From Thermoplasmata archaeon (GTDB lineage: Archaea > Thermoplasmatota > Thermoplasmata > Thermoplasmatales > Thermoplasmataceae), in assembly GCA_021820565.1 (NCBI GenBank), contig JAKADL010000004.1, positions 1 through 32,714 of the forward strand: DNA of 32,714 nucleotides, given 5' to 3'. Shown here piece by piece: positions 20,032 to 29,038 of the stretch. Under the pieces are notes generated by a model. The model worked only from the letters and a program-made list of their open reading frames with translations, searched no databases and was not told the origin of the DNA. Both the position numbers and the translations under genes were made by a program. Every line of letters starts with the position of its first letter. The stretch's first letter is position 1.

Positions 20032-20868
20032 ATGGATCGACCAGTACTCACCGTAGCAGCTATTGTAATATTCATTCCGGATTTTATAATGTTATTTGCA
20101 TTACGGAATGTAATATACAGTGTTACGGTTATATATTTCACTTTACTTTTTACGGCGACATTTATTATAATGAAACTGGTAAAGATATATGGAGTTCTAA
20201 TATTCCTTTTATCCATATTAGCAGTTTTACTTCTTTATATCAAAACATTCTATTCATATACAGCTACAGTTTCAAAATACTTTTTCTATCTGCCAAATAT
20301 GCCCATTTCGAATAAAATAATATTTACATTCATAATACTTTTAGTAATATTTTTTATAATTCAGGGTTTATTTTCAAGAAAATTCTGGGCCCTCCTGTCT
20401 TATTATTTTATGGCTTCAGGTGTGTTACTGTTGCAGATGGCCACACTAGCGTACATGCGCACTTTTCATATAGGGATAAACATAACTTCCTATCTAGTAT
20501 ACTTCGGTTATATCATGGATCAGGAACACACGTCAATTGTTTCCCTTATGAATCACGGTTACCAGACCTATCTACCGTTATATAGATTAAGCCTGCCAAT
20601 GGCCTTACCGCTTTCCGCTGGATTCGCAATCTCAGTACTAGGATCAATTTTATGGCTATATTTAAAGGATAGCAAAACAGATGATAATATAATTGGATCA
20701 TTTTCAATCATTATCGGCCTCGCAATCGGATTTATATTTTTTATATCCTTACGTTATATTATACCATTAAAATTTGAATTTCTTTACATTGCAATAGCTT
20801 TTACCACGTTATTTATTATAATATCTTATAGTAACAAGAAAGGAAGAGATATATATACCCATATCTGA
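20032..20868 (+). CDS. Polytopic membrane protein of unknown function, last gene of the MoxR/DUF58 operon
   Basis: 278 aa, mostly hydrophobic with about eight predicted TM segments by eye. 1 nt after the DUF58 stop. Confidence 0.75.
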   Translation: MDRPVLTVAAIVIFIPDFIMLFALRNVIYSVTVIYFTLLFTATFIIMKLVKIYGVLIFLLSILAVLLLYIKTFYSYTATVSKYFFYLPNMPISNKIIFTFIILLVIFFIIQGLFSRKFWALLSYYFMASGVLLLQMATLAYMRTFHIGINITSYLVYFGYIMDQEHTSIVSLMNHGYQTYLPLYRLSLPMALPLSAGFAISVLGSILWLYLKDSKTDDNIIGSFSIIIGLAIGFIFFISLRYIIPLKFEFLYIAIAFTTLFIIISYSNKKGRDIYTHI

Positions 20869-20996
20869 AAATTGTGATAATATAGCCATTAATTCTATTT
20901 AACTCAAAAATTATTAATAACTTGAAAAGTAAACATAAACGCCATAATAATAGGAAAATAGGCAAAAATTTATAATTTATGAAGTTATGATATTAT

Positions 20997-21084
20997 CATA
21001 GCCCAGCAATAAAAGGCATAGTATTGCCGTCCAGTAAAAAGCTGATGTAGTCCCATCAGCTCTGCTGAAAGATGGTAATGCTAT
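20997..21084 (+). ncRNA. Candidate structured non-coding RNA
   Basis: The intergenic region between convergent genes can fold as a 14-bp outer helix (21018-21031 with 21071-21084, three G-U wobbles) enclosing a perfect 8-bp hairpin (21040-21047 with 21054-21061, loop UAGUCC). TATA-like TTTATAA at 20969-20975. The 5' boundary is inferred from TATA spacing. Confidence 0.45.
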
Positions 21085-21399
21085 TTAGATAAGGGGCTTT
21101 TCTTCTATTTCCCATCCATATAATCCATTATAAAGGTTATATATATTTTCTATTCCATTTTCTTCAAGGAATTTGCCGGTATAATAACTCCTATGTCCTG
21201 AACTGCAAACCAGGACTATCTTTTTTCCATCATACTTTTTTACCAGGGAAATATCATTAAAAACATCATACATGGGTACCAGGACGGACCCCTCAATATG
21301 TCCGGTTTCATATTCAAACTGCTCCCTGACATCAATGATTATACATTCATCTTTCGCAATCATCTCTGAGAGTTCATCAGGAATTATGTTTAGAACCAT
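21085..21399 (-). CDS. Single-domain rhodanese (sulfurtransferase)
   Basis: 104 aa. IIIDVREQFEYETGHIEGSVLVP, active-site loop VLVCSSGHRSYYTGKFLEENGIENIYNLYNGLYGWE. Confidence 0.92.
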   Translation of the reverse strand: MVLNIIPDELSEMIAKDECIIIDVREQFEYETGHIEGSVLVPMYDVFNDISLVKKYDGKKIVLVCSSGHRSYYTGKFLEENGIENIYNLYNGLYGWEIEEKPLI

Positions 21400-21543
21400 G
21401 TCACTTAATCACAATTAAATATTTAACGGTTAAAACGTTTTCATTGCTACATGGGGAATCACTGGATATTATACAATTATTACCCTCGATAATATACCTA
21501 CGTATATAACATAATAAATATTTCTGGTTAAATACAAATAAAT

Positions 21544-23457
21544 TCAGGTTTTCTCATTCCTGGAATAAGCCGCATATTCAAGAAGGGTTATCACTAGTTC
21601 GGCATGACTCCATACCAGTGGTGATACCGAGTGTGGCTGCCCGGTATAGGGATTGATCTGCTCCGAGAATATCCCGGATTTCTGCCTGTGCGATTTCACC
21701 CACTCTATCAGTGACCATCCTCTTTCCAGGTCTCCCGCCTTCATGAAATATCTTGCCATCCAGAGTGTTGTGATTATCCATGGATTTCCGGGCACATTGC
21801 TATCTTCCTTTATCCTCATGTAGTTATCCTTTTCATATCTGGCTATACCGCCGACACCATTGACCCAGAGCTTTTCCATGATAGCTTCCATGGTGCTGAC
21901 CACCCTGGAATCCTTTGGCTCCTTCATGCCAAAAATTACAATGGAAGAAAGGGCACTATCCACAGTAAAATCTGGTTTTCCATCGATTATTGCCCTTGCA
22001 TATCTTCCATATTCATCCGAGTAAAATTTTTGCTCAAAGGCATTGTACATCTTCGTAGCAGCGTCAGAATATTTTTTTGAAAGGTCCTGGTCTCCGAAAG
22101 CATCAGCAAAGTGAGATGCTGCCTTTAACGCAGCGTATGTGGTTGATACCGTATAGGCATGTATTCCATACCTTTCCTCCCAGAGATCAAACGATTCCCT
22201 GGGCAATCCATCCTCGTCTACAAACCCTGCCATGAATTCAGCAGCTTTTATCACCAGATCCTCATAAAAGGGTGCAGTGAAACCTATATCATTGTACTTT
22301 CTGAAGTATTCCCAGAGTACCCATACAAGAAGCGCAGTTTCATCCTCCTGAATGGGATATATCTCCTTGCCCTTCATTATATGTGGAAGCCAGCTGCTTG
22401 CCAGATGCCCGTCCATGTTGTATTTATGTTGCATGTATCCCTGGTTTGAAATAAGTGATGTGGACAGTGTAAAGAACTGCCTTGCAGTCTGGGAATGCCC
22501 TGCTATGCTCAGTGAATACGCTGCAATGGCAGCATCCCGGGGCCACATGTAATAATAACCATCATGGCTCATTTTCAGAATATCACTATCCGATGATGCC
22601 GCTATTGACCCAAGCACATTTGAATGGCTTTTGATAATAAAAAGGGAACGCCTGAAAAGCGCATTTGTATCCGGGTCAAGATTAGGCGTAACCTTGGAAG
22701 ACCATAGCTCCCAGTAGTTGGTCGTTCTCCGTTCAAGCTTTTTGAGGTATTCCAGATCTATATTGCTTTTTATCTGTAATATCTCTTTATAACTCTCGCC
22801 CGCAATGATATAATAATAAACAGAGAACTTTTTACCTGGATCAATGTCCACTGAATGCCGCAAAACAGAGTCCACAGATCCAATAGAAACAGGATTCATG
22901 GAAAGTTCATTATCTTCCGCATCCTTCCATGTACCCTTCAGCTCACCTGTATCCTTTATGCCTGTTGCATACTGATCCATGGATTTATTATCCTGGTCCA
23001 GAGTGGAAGCCAGGAAATACCTGTTTTCTTTGTAATGCACAATGCCATTGAGCTCAGGATACAGTGCAGCCGTATCGCCGATATCATTCCCGTAAATATA
23101 GAAATTTTGATGGAAAAATAATTTAATATTTTTTCTTGTATTCCCGGTGTTTGAAATACTTATGTGCCTGAGGTATATATTTTTGTAAATATCTACAATA
23201 TCATGGTTTTCGAAATCCAGGGACGACATGGGGTAAAATACGGTGCCTACCATGGTATGATCATAATAATCCATGAATTTCAAATAATTCCTATCCATCC
23301 ACACAAAATTATTGTCTACTGAAACACCGAACATAAACGGGTGGCCACCTGAATGATTCTCAGATGCGTATTTTGAATAATAAAAATCAGTTATCCTGTA
23401 ATCTTCATCAAATGTCAATAACATTCTACCATTTCCCAGCGGGAGGTATCTTACCAT
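21544..23457 (-). CDS. GH15-family glucoamylase / glucodextranase-like glycoside hydrolase
   Basis: 637 aa. (D)GYYYMWPRDAAIAAYSLSIAG, ETALLVWVLWEYFRKYND, DLWEERYGIHAYTVSTTYAALKAA, GNPWIITTLWMARYF. Confidence 0.92.
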   Translation of the reverse strand: MVRYLPLGNGRMLLTFDEDYRITDFYYSKYASENHSGGHPFMFGVSVDNNFVWMDRNYLKFMDYYDHTMVGTVFYPMSSLDFENHDIVDIYKNIYLRHISISNTGNTRKNIKLFFHQNFYIYGNDIGDTAALYPELNGIVHYKENRYFLASTLDQDNKSMDQYATGIKDTGELKGTWKDAEDNELSMNPVSIGSVDSVLRHSVDIDPGKKFSVYYYIIAGESYKEILQIKSNIDLEYLKKLERRTTNYWELWSSKVTPNLDPDTNALFRRSLFIIKSHSNVLGSIAASSDSDILKMSHDGYYYMWPRDAAIAAYSLSIAGHSQTARQFFTLSTSLISNQGYMQHKYNMDGHLASSWLPHIMKGKEIYPIQEDETALLVWVLWEYFRKYNDIGFTAPFYEDLVIKAAEFMAGFVDEDGLPRESFDLWEERYGIHAYTVSTTYAALKAASHFADAFGDQDLSKKYSDAATKMYNAFEQKFYSDEYGRYARAIIDGKPDFTVDSALSSIVIFGMKEPKDSRVVSTMEAIMEKLWVNGVGGIARYEKDNYMRIKEDSNVPGNPWIITTLWMARYFMKAGDLERGWSLIEWVKSHRQKSGIFSEQINPYTGQPHSVSPLVWSHAELVITLLEYAAYSRNEKT

Positions 23458-23582
23458 GGTTCCATATAATTATATTCAGTTTAAAACCTTTCCGTAGTGA
23501 TATAATATGCCTCTAAATTTAAATTCTTTTTTCCCAGTAGGATTTCTGGCAATGTTTATTAATAAAATAATGTTATGCCAGT

Positions 23583-25415
23583 ATGGATTATAATCAGGAA
23601 TGGTTGATTGCCAATTCCCGTGGTTCTTATTCTTCTTCTACAGTATCATTTGCCAATACGAGAACTTACCACGGGTTACTTGTAGTATCCAATCCGGATA
23701 GATATGAAAGATATGTAATTCTTTCCAAGCTGTTTGAGGAAATCACGTTTTCCGGAAAAACCTACAGTCTTGATACTAACTATTACCCTGACACGATTTA
23801 CCCATCAGGATATAAATATATAAGTGAATATTCAACATGCCCTTTCCCCATATTCAATTATAATATAAACGGAGTTCCGGTTAAAAAATCGCTTGTGATG
23901 GATTCAGATTCAGATACTATAGTAATACGATATGAATTTTTGGAGAAAATTCCGGAATCCATTGCATTTTACCCGCTTCTGGCTTTCCGTAATTTTCACA
24001 GCGTAATAAGGGAAGGCCAGCGGGATTTTACTGTTAATGAATCCGGTACATCATACGATTTTACCGGCGGGAATTTCACACTCCATATCTCAAAAATTGG
24101 CTCATTTATAGCAGATAAGCACTGGTATTATAATTTCAGGTACCCTGTGGAAGAGGAACGGGGCACCAACAGTATGGAAGACCTTTATAATCCGGGTAGA
24201 ATTGAAACTGTCCCCATAAAAAAACAACTGGATATAAAAATTACAGCAGAAGCAAACCAAATGCCGGATTATGAAGAAATTCAAAATAAAATGTTAAAAA
24301 GAGGGTATAGCACAGAAAAGAATCCTGCAATTAAAGCCCTGATGTTCAATTCTGCCAACTTTAAATTGCAAAATGATATAATAGCAGGTTTCCACTGGTT
24401 TGGACCATGGGCCCGTGATACCTTTATTTCAATGCCGGGTTTGCTGCTCATACCGAAAAATTATGAACTTGCCAGAGCTGTACTCAATAACTATGCAGGA
24501 AAAATGGTAAAGGGCCTTATACCCAATAATGCTTACATAAATGGTTTCCAGCGTTCCGCCGATGCATCACTCTGGTTCATATATGCCCTCCAGAAATATT
24601 ACAATTATTCCGGTGATAAGAACTTTATTTCAAGCATGTATGATAAAATAAAAAGCATTATCAGTGCATATATAGACGGAAATGATGATTTTTACGTGGA
24701 TGGAAAGTTTGTACATATCAAATCACCACTGATGACCTGGATGGATGGCAAGGCCGGTAATACATCATTTACTCCTAGACTGGGAAAACCGGTTGAGATA
24801 AATGCACTGTGGTATAACGCACTGAAATTCTATTCATATTTTTCCGGAATTTCCGGGAATAAGATGGAGGAATCGGTTGCTGAAATTCTGGCATCCTTCA
24901 GAAAAAAATTTGTGGAAAAATATACCGCCGGTGGAATGATTGCCGACACCCTGGATCCCGTTGACACTTCCTTTAGACCGAATTTTTTGTTGGCCTATTC
25001 ACTTCCGTATAAACTACTGGATAATCCTGATTTTTTAAATCGGGCAAAACAGGAACTAGCGACCCCTTACGGAATTAGAACCCTATCTCCACAAGATCCG
25101 GGGTTTAAAGGAGTTTATTCCGGAGACCAGTATAACAGGGACAGTGCTTACCATAATGGAACTATATGGCCCTGGCTGGCAGGCCCATATATAAGTGCCA
25201 TGGTAGGCAATGGCGAAAATCCAGATAATCTGTTCAGGTATTTTTCCCCGCTATTCACAATGCAGTATGTACCGGAAATATTCGATGGGTTGAATCCTGA
25301 AGCACCGAAAGGATGCATGATGCAGGCCTGGAGTTACGGTGAATTGATAAGGGCTTACTACGAAAATTTGAGGCCCCGGAAACGAAATAAAAATTCAGGA
25401 GATGTTATGAGTTGA
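23583..25415 (+). CDS. Archaeal-type glycogen debranching enzyme (amylo-alpha-1,6-glucosidase)
   Basis: 610 aa. N-terminal EWLIANSRGSYSSSTVSFANTRTYHGLLV, catalytic-domain FHWFGPWARDTFISMPGLLL, and YNRDSAYHNGTIWPWLAGPYI. Confidence 0.93.
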   Translation: MDYNQEWLIANSRGSYSSSTVSFANTRTYHGLLVVSNPDRYERYVILSKLFEEITFSGKTYSLDTNYYPDTIYPSGYKYISEYSTCPFPIFNYNINGVPVKKSLVMDSDSDTIVIRYEFLEKIPESIAFYPLLAFRNFHSVIREGQRDFTVNESGTSYDFTGGNFTLHISKIGSFIADKHWYYNFRYPVEEERGTNSMEDLYNPGRIETVPIKKQLDIKITAEANQMPDYEEIQNKMLKRGYSTEKNPAIKALMFNSANFKLQNDIIAGFHWFGPWARDTFISMPGLLLIPKNYELARAVLNNYAGKMVKGLIPNNAYINGFQRSADASLWFIYALQKYYNYSGDKNFISSMYDKIKSIISAYIDGNDDFYVDGKFVHIKSPLMTWMDGKAGNTSFTPRLGKPVEINALWYNALKFYSYFSGISGNKMEESVAEILASFRKKFVEKYTAGGMIADTLDPVDTSFRPNFLLAYSLPYKLLDNPDFLNRAKQELATPYGIRTLSPQDPGFKGVYSGDQYNRDSAYHNGTIWPWLAGPYISAMVGNGENPDNLFRYFSPLFTMQYVPEIFDGLNPEAPKGCMMQAWSYGELIRAYYENLRPRKRNKNSGDVMS

Positions 25416-26530
25416 AAGTTGCAGTTATAGGATGGGAGCTCCCCCCGGCATTTTCTGGGGGGCTTGGAATACATACATACAATTTGTTTTCCATAGTTGG
25501 TAAGATCATTCCGGTTGACATATACCTACCTGATATGGGATATTCCTTTCCACCATACCCGTTCAATGTGAGAACCGTAAAAATTAAATCTGGAATAGCC
25601 GGAAATGTATATTCCCATGTAACAAACTTTATTGATGCGGTCAATGATTATAATGAAAAGGTTGTTGAAAATTTCAGGCCGGAAGGCGTTTCACTGGTAC
25701 ACTGCCATGACTGGATAACATTCAGGGCAGGAATTGAAATCAAAAAACGATATAAGATTCCGCTGGTGGTAACATTCCACAGCACAGAGTATGACAGGTC
25801 TGCATATTTCAATCCGCAGGAACCAATCATGAAGGTTGAGGCGGAAGGGGCCAGTGAAGCCGATGCCGTGATTACTGTATCAAATCTCACAAAGGACGTT
25901 GTATCGAAGAATTACCATATAAATCCTGATAAGATAACCACTGTATACAACGGAGTAAAGGCATTCCCCTATACATCTGGAATCCCATTCAGCAAAGAGA
26001 GGCAGGTTCTGTACTTCGGCCGGATAACGAGCCAGAAGGGCCCGAAATTTTTCATGGAAATGGCCAGAAAGGCCCTTGAATATGAAAACAATATAAGTTT
26101 TGTCATGGCAGGAACCGGTGACCTGCTGGATGAGATGAAAGCATATGCTTATAACTACAATATCCAGGATAAATTTTACTTTCCAGGATTCGTGGATTTC
26201 CAGAAGGCAATTGAATATTATAAAAAGTCCTCCGTATTCGTGATACCTTCGGTTTCGGAGCCATTCGGAATTACTGTTCTGGAATCAATGGTATCGGGAA
26301 CACCGGTTGTGATGAGCAGAACAACGGGAGTTGGTGAAGCATTGAACAATGCATTGAAAGCAGATTTCTGGGACACAGATGTGATGTCATCATACGTGGT
26401 TTCCATACTGAATCATAAAAGCCTGATGGATACTCTATCAATTTATGGAAAATATGAGGGTATGTCATTTACATGGGAAAAATCAGCCATGAAAACACTG
26501 GAGGTGTACAGATCAGTATGGAGGATATAA
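25412..26530 (+). CDS. Glycogen synthase-like glycosyltransferase (GT-B fold, GT4/GT5)
   Basis: 372 aa, TTG start. VIGWELPPAFSGGLGIHTYNLF, LVHCHDWITFRAGIE, VLYFGRITSQKGPKFFMEMA, SVSEPFGITVLESMVSGTPVV. Confidence 0.9.
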   Translation: MKVAVIGWELPPAFSGGLGIHTYNLFSIVGKIIPVDIYLPDMGYSFPPYPFNVRTVKIKSGIAGNVYSHVTNFIDAVNDYNEKVVENFRPEGVSLVHCHDWITFRAGIEIKKRYKIPLVVTFHSTEYDRSAYFNPQEPIMKVEAEGASEADAVITVSNLTKDVVSKNYHINPDKITTVYNGVKAFPYTSGIPFSKERQVLYFGRITSQKGPKFFMEMARKALEYENNISFVMAGTGDLLDEMKAYAYNYNIQDKFYFPGFVDFQKAIEYYKKSSVFVIPSVSEPFGITVLESMVSGTPVVMSRTTGVGEALNNALKADFWDTDVMSSYVVSILNHKSLMDTLSIYGKYEGMSFTWEKSAMKTLEVYRSVWRI

Positions 26531-27636
26531 TTTTTTATTTTGAATTGCACCAGCCATTCAGGATCCGTCCCCTGAGAATGCAGGATAAAATAAGCCCGGA
26601 GGATATTTTCTGGGAGGAAAAGAATATGGAAATATTCAGGAGGATATCTGAAGACGCATACATACCGGCCACAAAAACATTCATGGAAAGTGGTATACAT
26701 TCAACCTTTTCCCTATCAGGCACATTCATAGAGCAGGCATTGAAATATAACCCGAAAACCATTGATGTTATTGATGACTATGTCAGGTCAGGGTTATGCG
26801 AACTGATGGGTGAAACCTATTTTCACTCACTTGCATCTGTATGGAACGAGGATGAATTCATAGAGCAGGTAAATGATCAGAGAAAGCTTATCAGGGATAC
26901 CTTTAACTATGTTCCTGAATCATTCAGGAATACAGAGCTCATATATAACAACAGAATAGCCGAGATTGCGAGGGATCTGGGATTCAAAAATATCATTGCA
27001 GAGGGGACGGATAATATTATCAAAAATTATAATCCGGATTATAGATATCTCGCTCCATCAGGTATAAACTTATATTTGAGAAACTATGCAATGAGTGATA
27101 ATATATCTTTCAGGTTTTCCAATGATCAGTGGTCTGGATACCCATTAACAGCTGAGAAGTTTATAAAATGGGCAAAGGAAAGCCCCGGGGATATAATGAA
27201 CCTGTTCATGGATTATGAGACCTTCGGCGAGCATCAGAAAAAGGAAAGTGGAATATTTGAGTTCATCAAATATCTTCCAGGTTACATAGAAGAATACGGA
27301 TTGAAAACCATGAATATCAGAGAAATATCTGCGCATCACAGGTCCATGGGAACAGTGAGCATAGATAAAACCACTTCATGGGCAGATGCCGGTAGGGATT
27401 TATCTGCATGGCTTGGAAATTCTATGCAACAGGAAGCTTTCGATAGGCTGAAATCCTGCAATAATTTTGATAAAAGGAAAATATGGAGGTATATGCAGAC
27501 ATCCGACTTGATATATTATATGTCCATGGGAAACCCCGAAGATTTCAGTGTTCATCAGTACTTCAATCCGTACAGATCACCCTATCTGGCTTTTATTTAT
27601 TATATGTTTGCGCTGGATATTTTATGCAATAAATAG
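26518..27636 (+). CDS. GH57-family alpha-amylase-like glycoside hydrolase
   Basis: About 372 aa from Met 26518 (MEDIIFYFELHQPFRIRPLR), FSLSGTFIEQAL, NLFMDYETFGEHQKKESGIFEF. The extended ORF start at 26473 would overlap the upstream gene by 58 nt, so 26518 is preferred. Confidence 0.9.
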   Translation: MEDIIFYFELHQPFRIRPLRMQDKISPEDIFWEEKNMEIFRRISEDAYIPATKTFMESGIHSTFSLSGTFIEQALKYNPKTIDVIDDYVRSGLCELMGETYFHSLASVWNEDEFIEQVNDQRKLIRDTFNYVPESFRNTELIYNNRIAEIARDLGFKNIIAEGTDNIIKNYNPDYRYLAPSGINLYLRNYAMSDNISFRFSNDQWSGYPLTAEKFIKWAKESPGDIMNLFMDYETFGEHQKKESGIFEFIKYLPGYIEEYGLKTMNIREISAHHRSMGTVSIDKTTSWADAGRDLSAWLGNSMQQEAFDRLKSCNNFDKRKIWRYMQTSDLIYYMSMGNPEDFSVHQYFNPYRSPYLAFIYYMFALDILCNK

Positions 27637-27712
27637 AATATCATTTGAGCTATTCCTGCCGTAAATACCGGAAGAAAATAGATATTTAATATTTAAAGCG
27701 CATAAGCTTGCA

Positions 27713-28921
27713 ATGGGTGAGAATATGAAAAAAACTGTGGGCAATCACCTGCCTGTAGTGTTTCAGAGCATGTTTATAATAGCCCTCGGCAATTTCATAG
27801 ATTCCGCATATGCACCCCTAGCACCTTTCATCAAAAACTATTATCTCCTGACGGCAACACAGGTGGGACTTATCACAAGCATCCTGTTTATTGGGTCTTC
27901 CAGTGTTTCATTATTTACTGGATTTCTCGTTGATAAAATCGGCTATCGTAATGCAATGAAACTATCCTTCGGTATAATGGCCCTGGGTTCAACCATCCTT
28001 TTCAGTTCAAAGGGTTATGCCATATTATTGACAGGTTTTTATTTCATCGGATTCGGCTACGGCATACTGACCCCGGCAACCAACAGCCAGGTGATGAAGG
28101 AATACTATCCGGAACATCTTACCAGAATGGGAATCAAGCAGGCAGGTGTCCCAATGGGCGCTGCACTTGCTGCAATTGCCTTGCCACTTATAGTCATTAA
28201 AATAGGCATTCCGGATATATTTGTCGTTGTTATTGCCATGGCAGCCATCATGCTTGTAATTCTCCCTTTCAGGAAATCATTGAACAGGGATAAGTTCCGT
28301 ATTGCTAAATATCTCGGCGAAATGTTTGAAACTGCCAAGGACAGGTATCTGCTGCTCATAGGATTTTCTGCGCTGTTCATGTCATGGTCGCAGCAATCAG
28401 TCATGACCTATTATGTGCTGTATTTCAGAAACATCAAATTTGGAACCCTCATTGCTGAATCTTTCCTGTACTCGGTGCTTATCAGTGCTATATTCGGCAG
28501 AATCTTGTGGACAAGGCTGGGAAACCGGATGTTCAATCAGAATCACATAAAAACATTCTCGCTTATCATGATCTGCGCTGCTGCAGTGATAATTCTGCTT
28601 CCGCACTTCTCAACAGATATTTTCACGGCATATATATTTTCTATTTTCGTTGGCATAACCGCTATCTCATGGAATGGTGTATTTGTTTCCATGACATCTG
28701 AAATAGCACCACCGGGTAAAGTGGGAATGTACAGCGGCATAGGAATACTGCTCATAAGCTCAGGAACCATACTGGGAACACCTATTTCAGGTATGATAAT
28801 AGACCATTTCCATTCTTATGACCTGATGTGGATGGTCATGGGGATTACTCTACTGGTTGTGGGTATACTGCTGTTTTTCATATCAAATAGAATGAAAATA
28901 ACTGCAAGAAGATTAAATTAA
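27713..28921 (+). CDS. Major facilitator superfamily transporter
   Basis: 402 aa, about 12 TM segments. MFS motif A region FLVDKIGYRNAMKLSFGIMALGS. An alternative start at ATG 27725 is preceded by SD-like GGTGAG. Confidence 0.88.
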   Translation: MGENMKKTVGNHLPVVFQSMFIIALGNFIDSAYAPLAPFIKNYYLLTATQVGLITSILFIGSSSVSLFTGFLVDKIGYRNAMKLSFGIMALGSTILFSSKGYAILLTGFYFIGFGYGILTPATNSQVMKEYYPEHLTRMGIKQAGVPMGAALAAIALPLIVIKIGIPDIFVVVIAMAAIMLVILPFRKSLNRDKFRIAKYLGEMFETAKDRYLLLIGFSALFMSWSQQSVMTYYVLYFRNIKFGTLIAESFLYSVLISAIFGRILWTRLGNRMFNQNHIKTFSLIMICAAAVIILLPHFSTDIFTAYIFSIFVGITAISWNGVFVSMTSEIAPPGKVGMYSGIGILLISSGTILGTPISGMIIDHFHSYDLMWMVMGITLLVVGILLFFISNRMKITARRLN

Positions 28922-29038
28922 CTCATACAGACTCAAATGCAGAAAGATTGATGACGATTTCAGGAGCACCGGCATGTTATTCCTTGTTCTAATGCCCAAA
29001 ATTGAATATGGAATATGATTCAAAGTAATTTTATGAAT

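Noticed and set aside
21040-21070. C/D-box sRNA reading of GCTGATGTAG...GCTGAAAG
   Set aside because: The putative C box (CUGAUGU) deviates from RUGAUGA and is buried in the perfect 8-bp hairpin, so a C/D K-turn is not convincing.
22159-23121. Plus-strand ORFs opposite the GH15 gene
   Set aside because: Shadow ORFs; GH15 motifs are clear on the minus strand.
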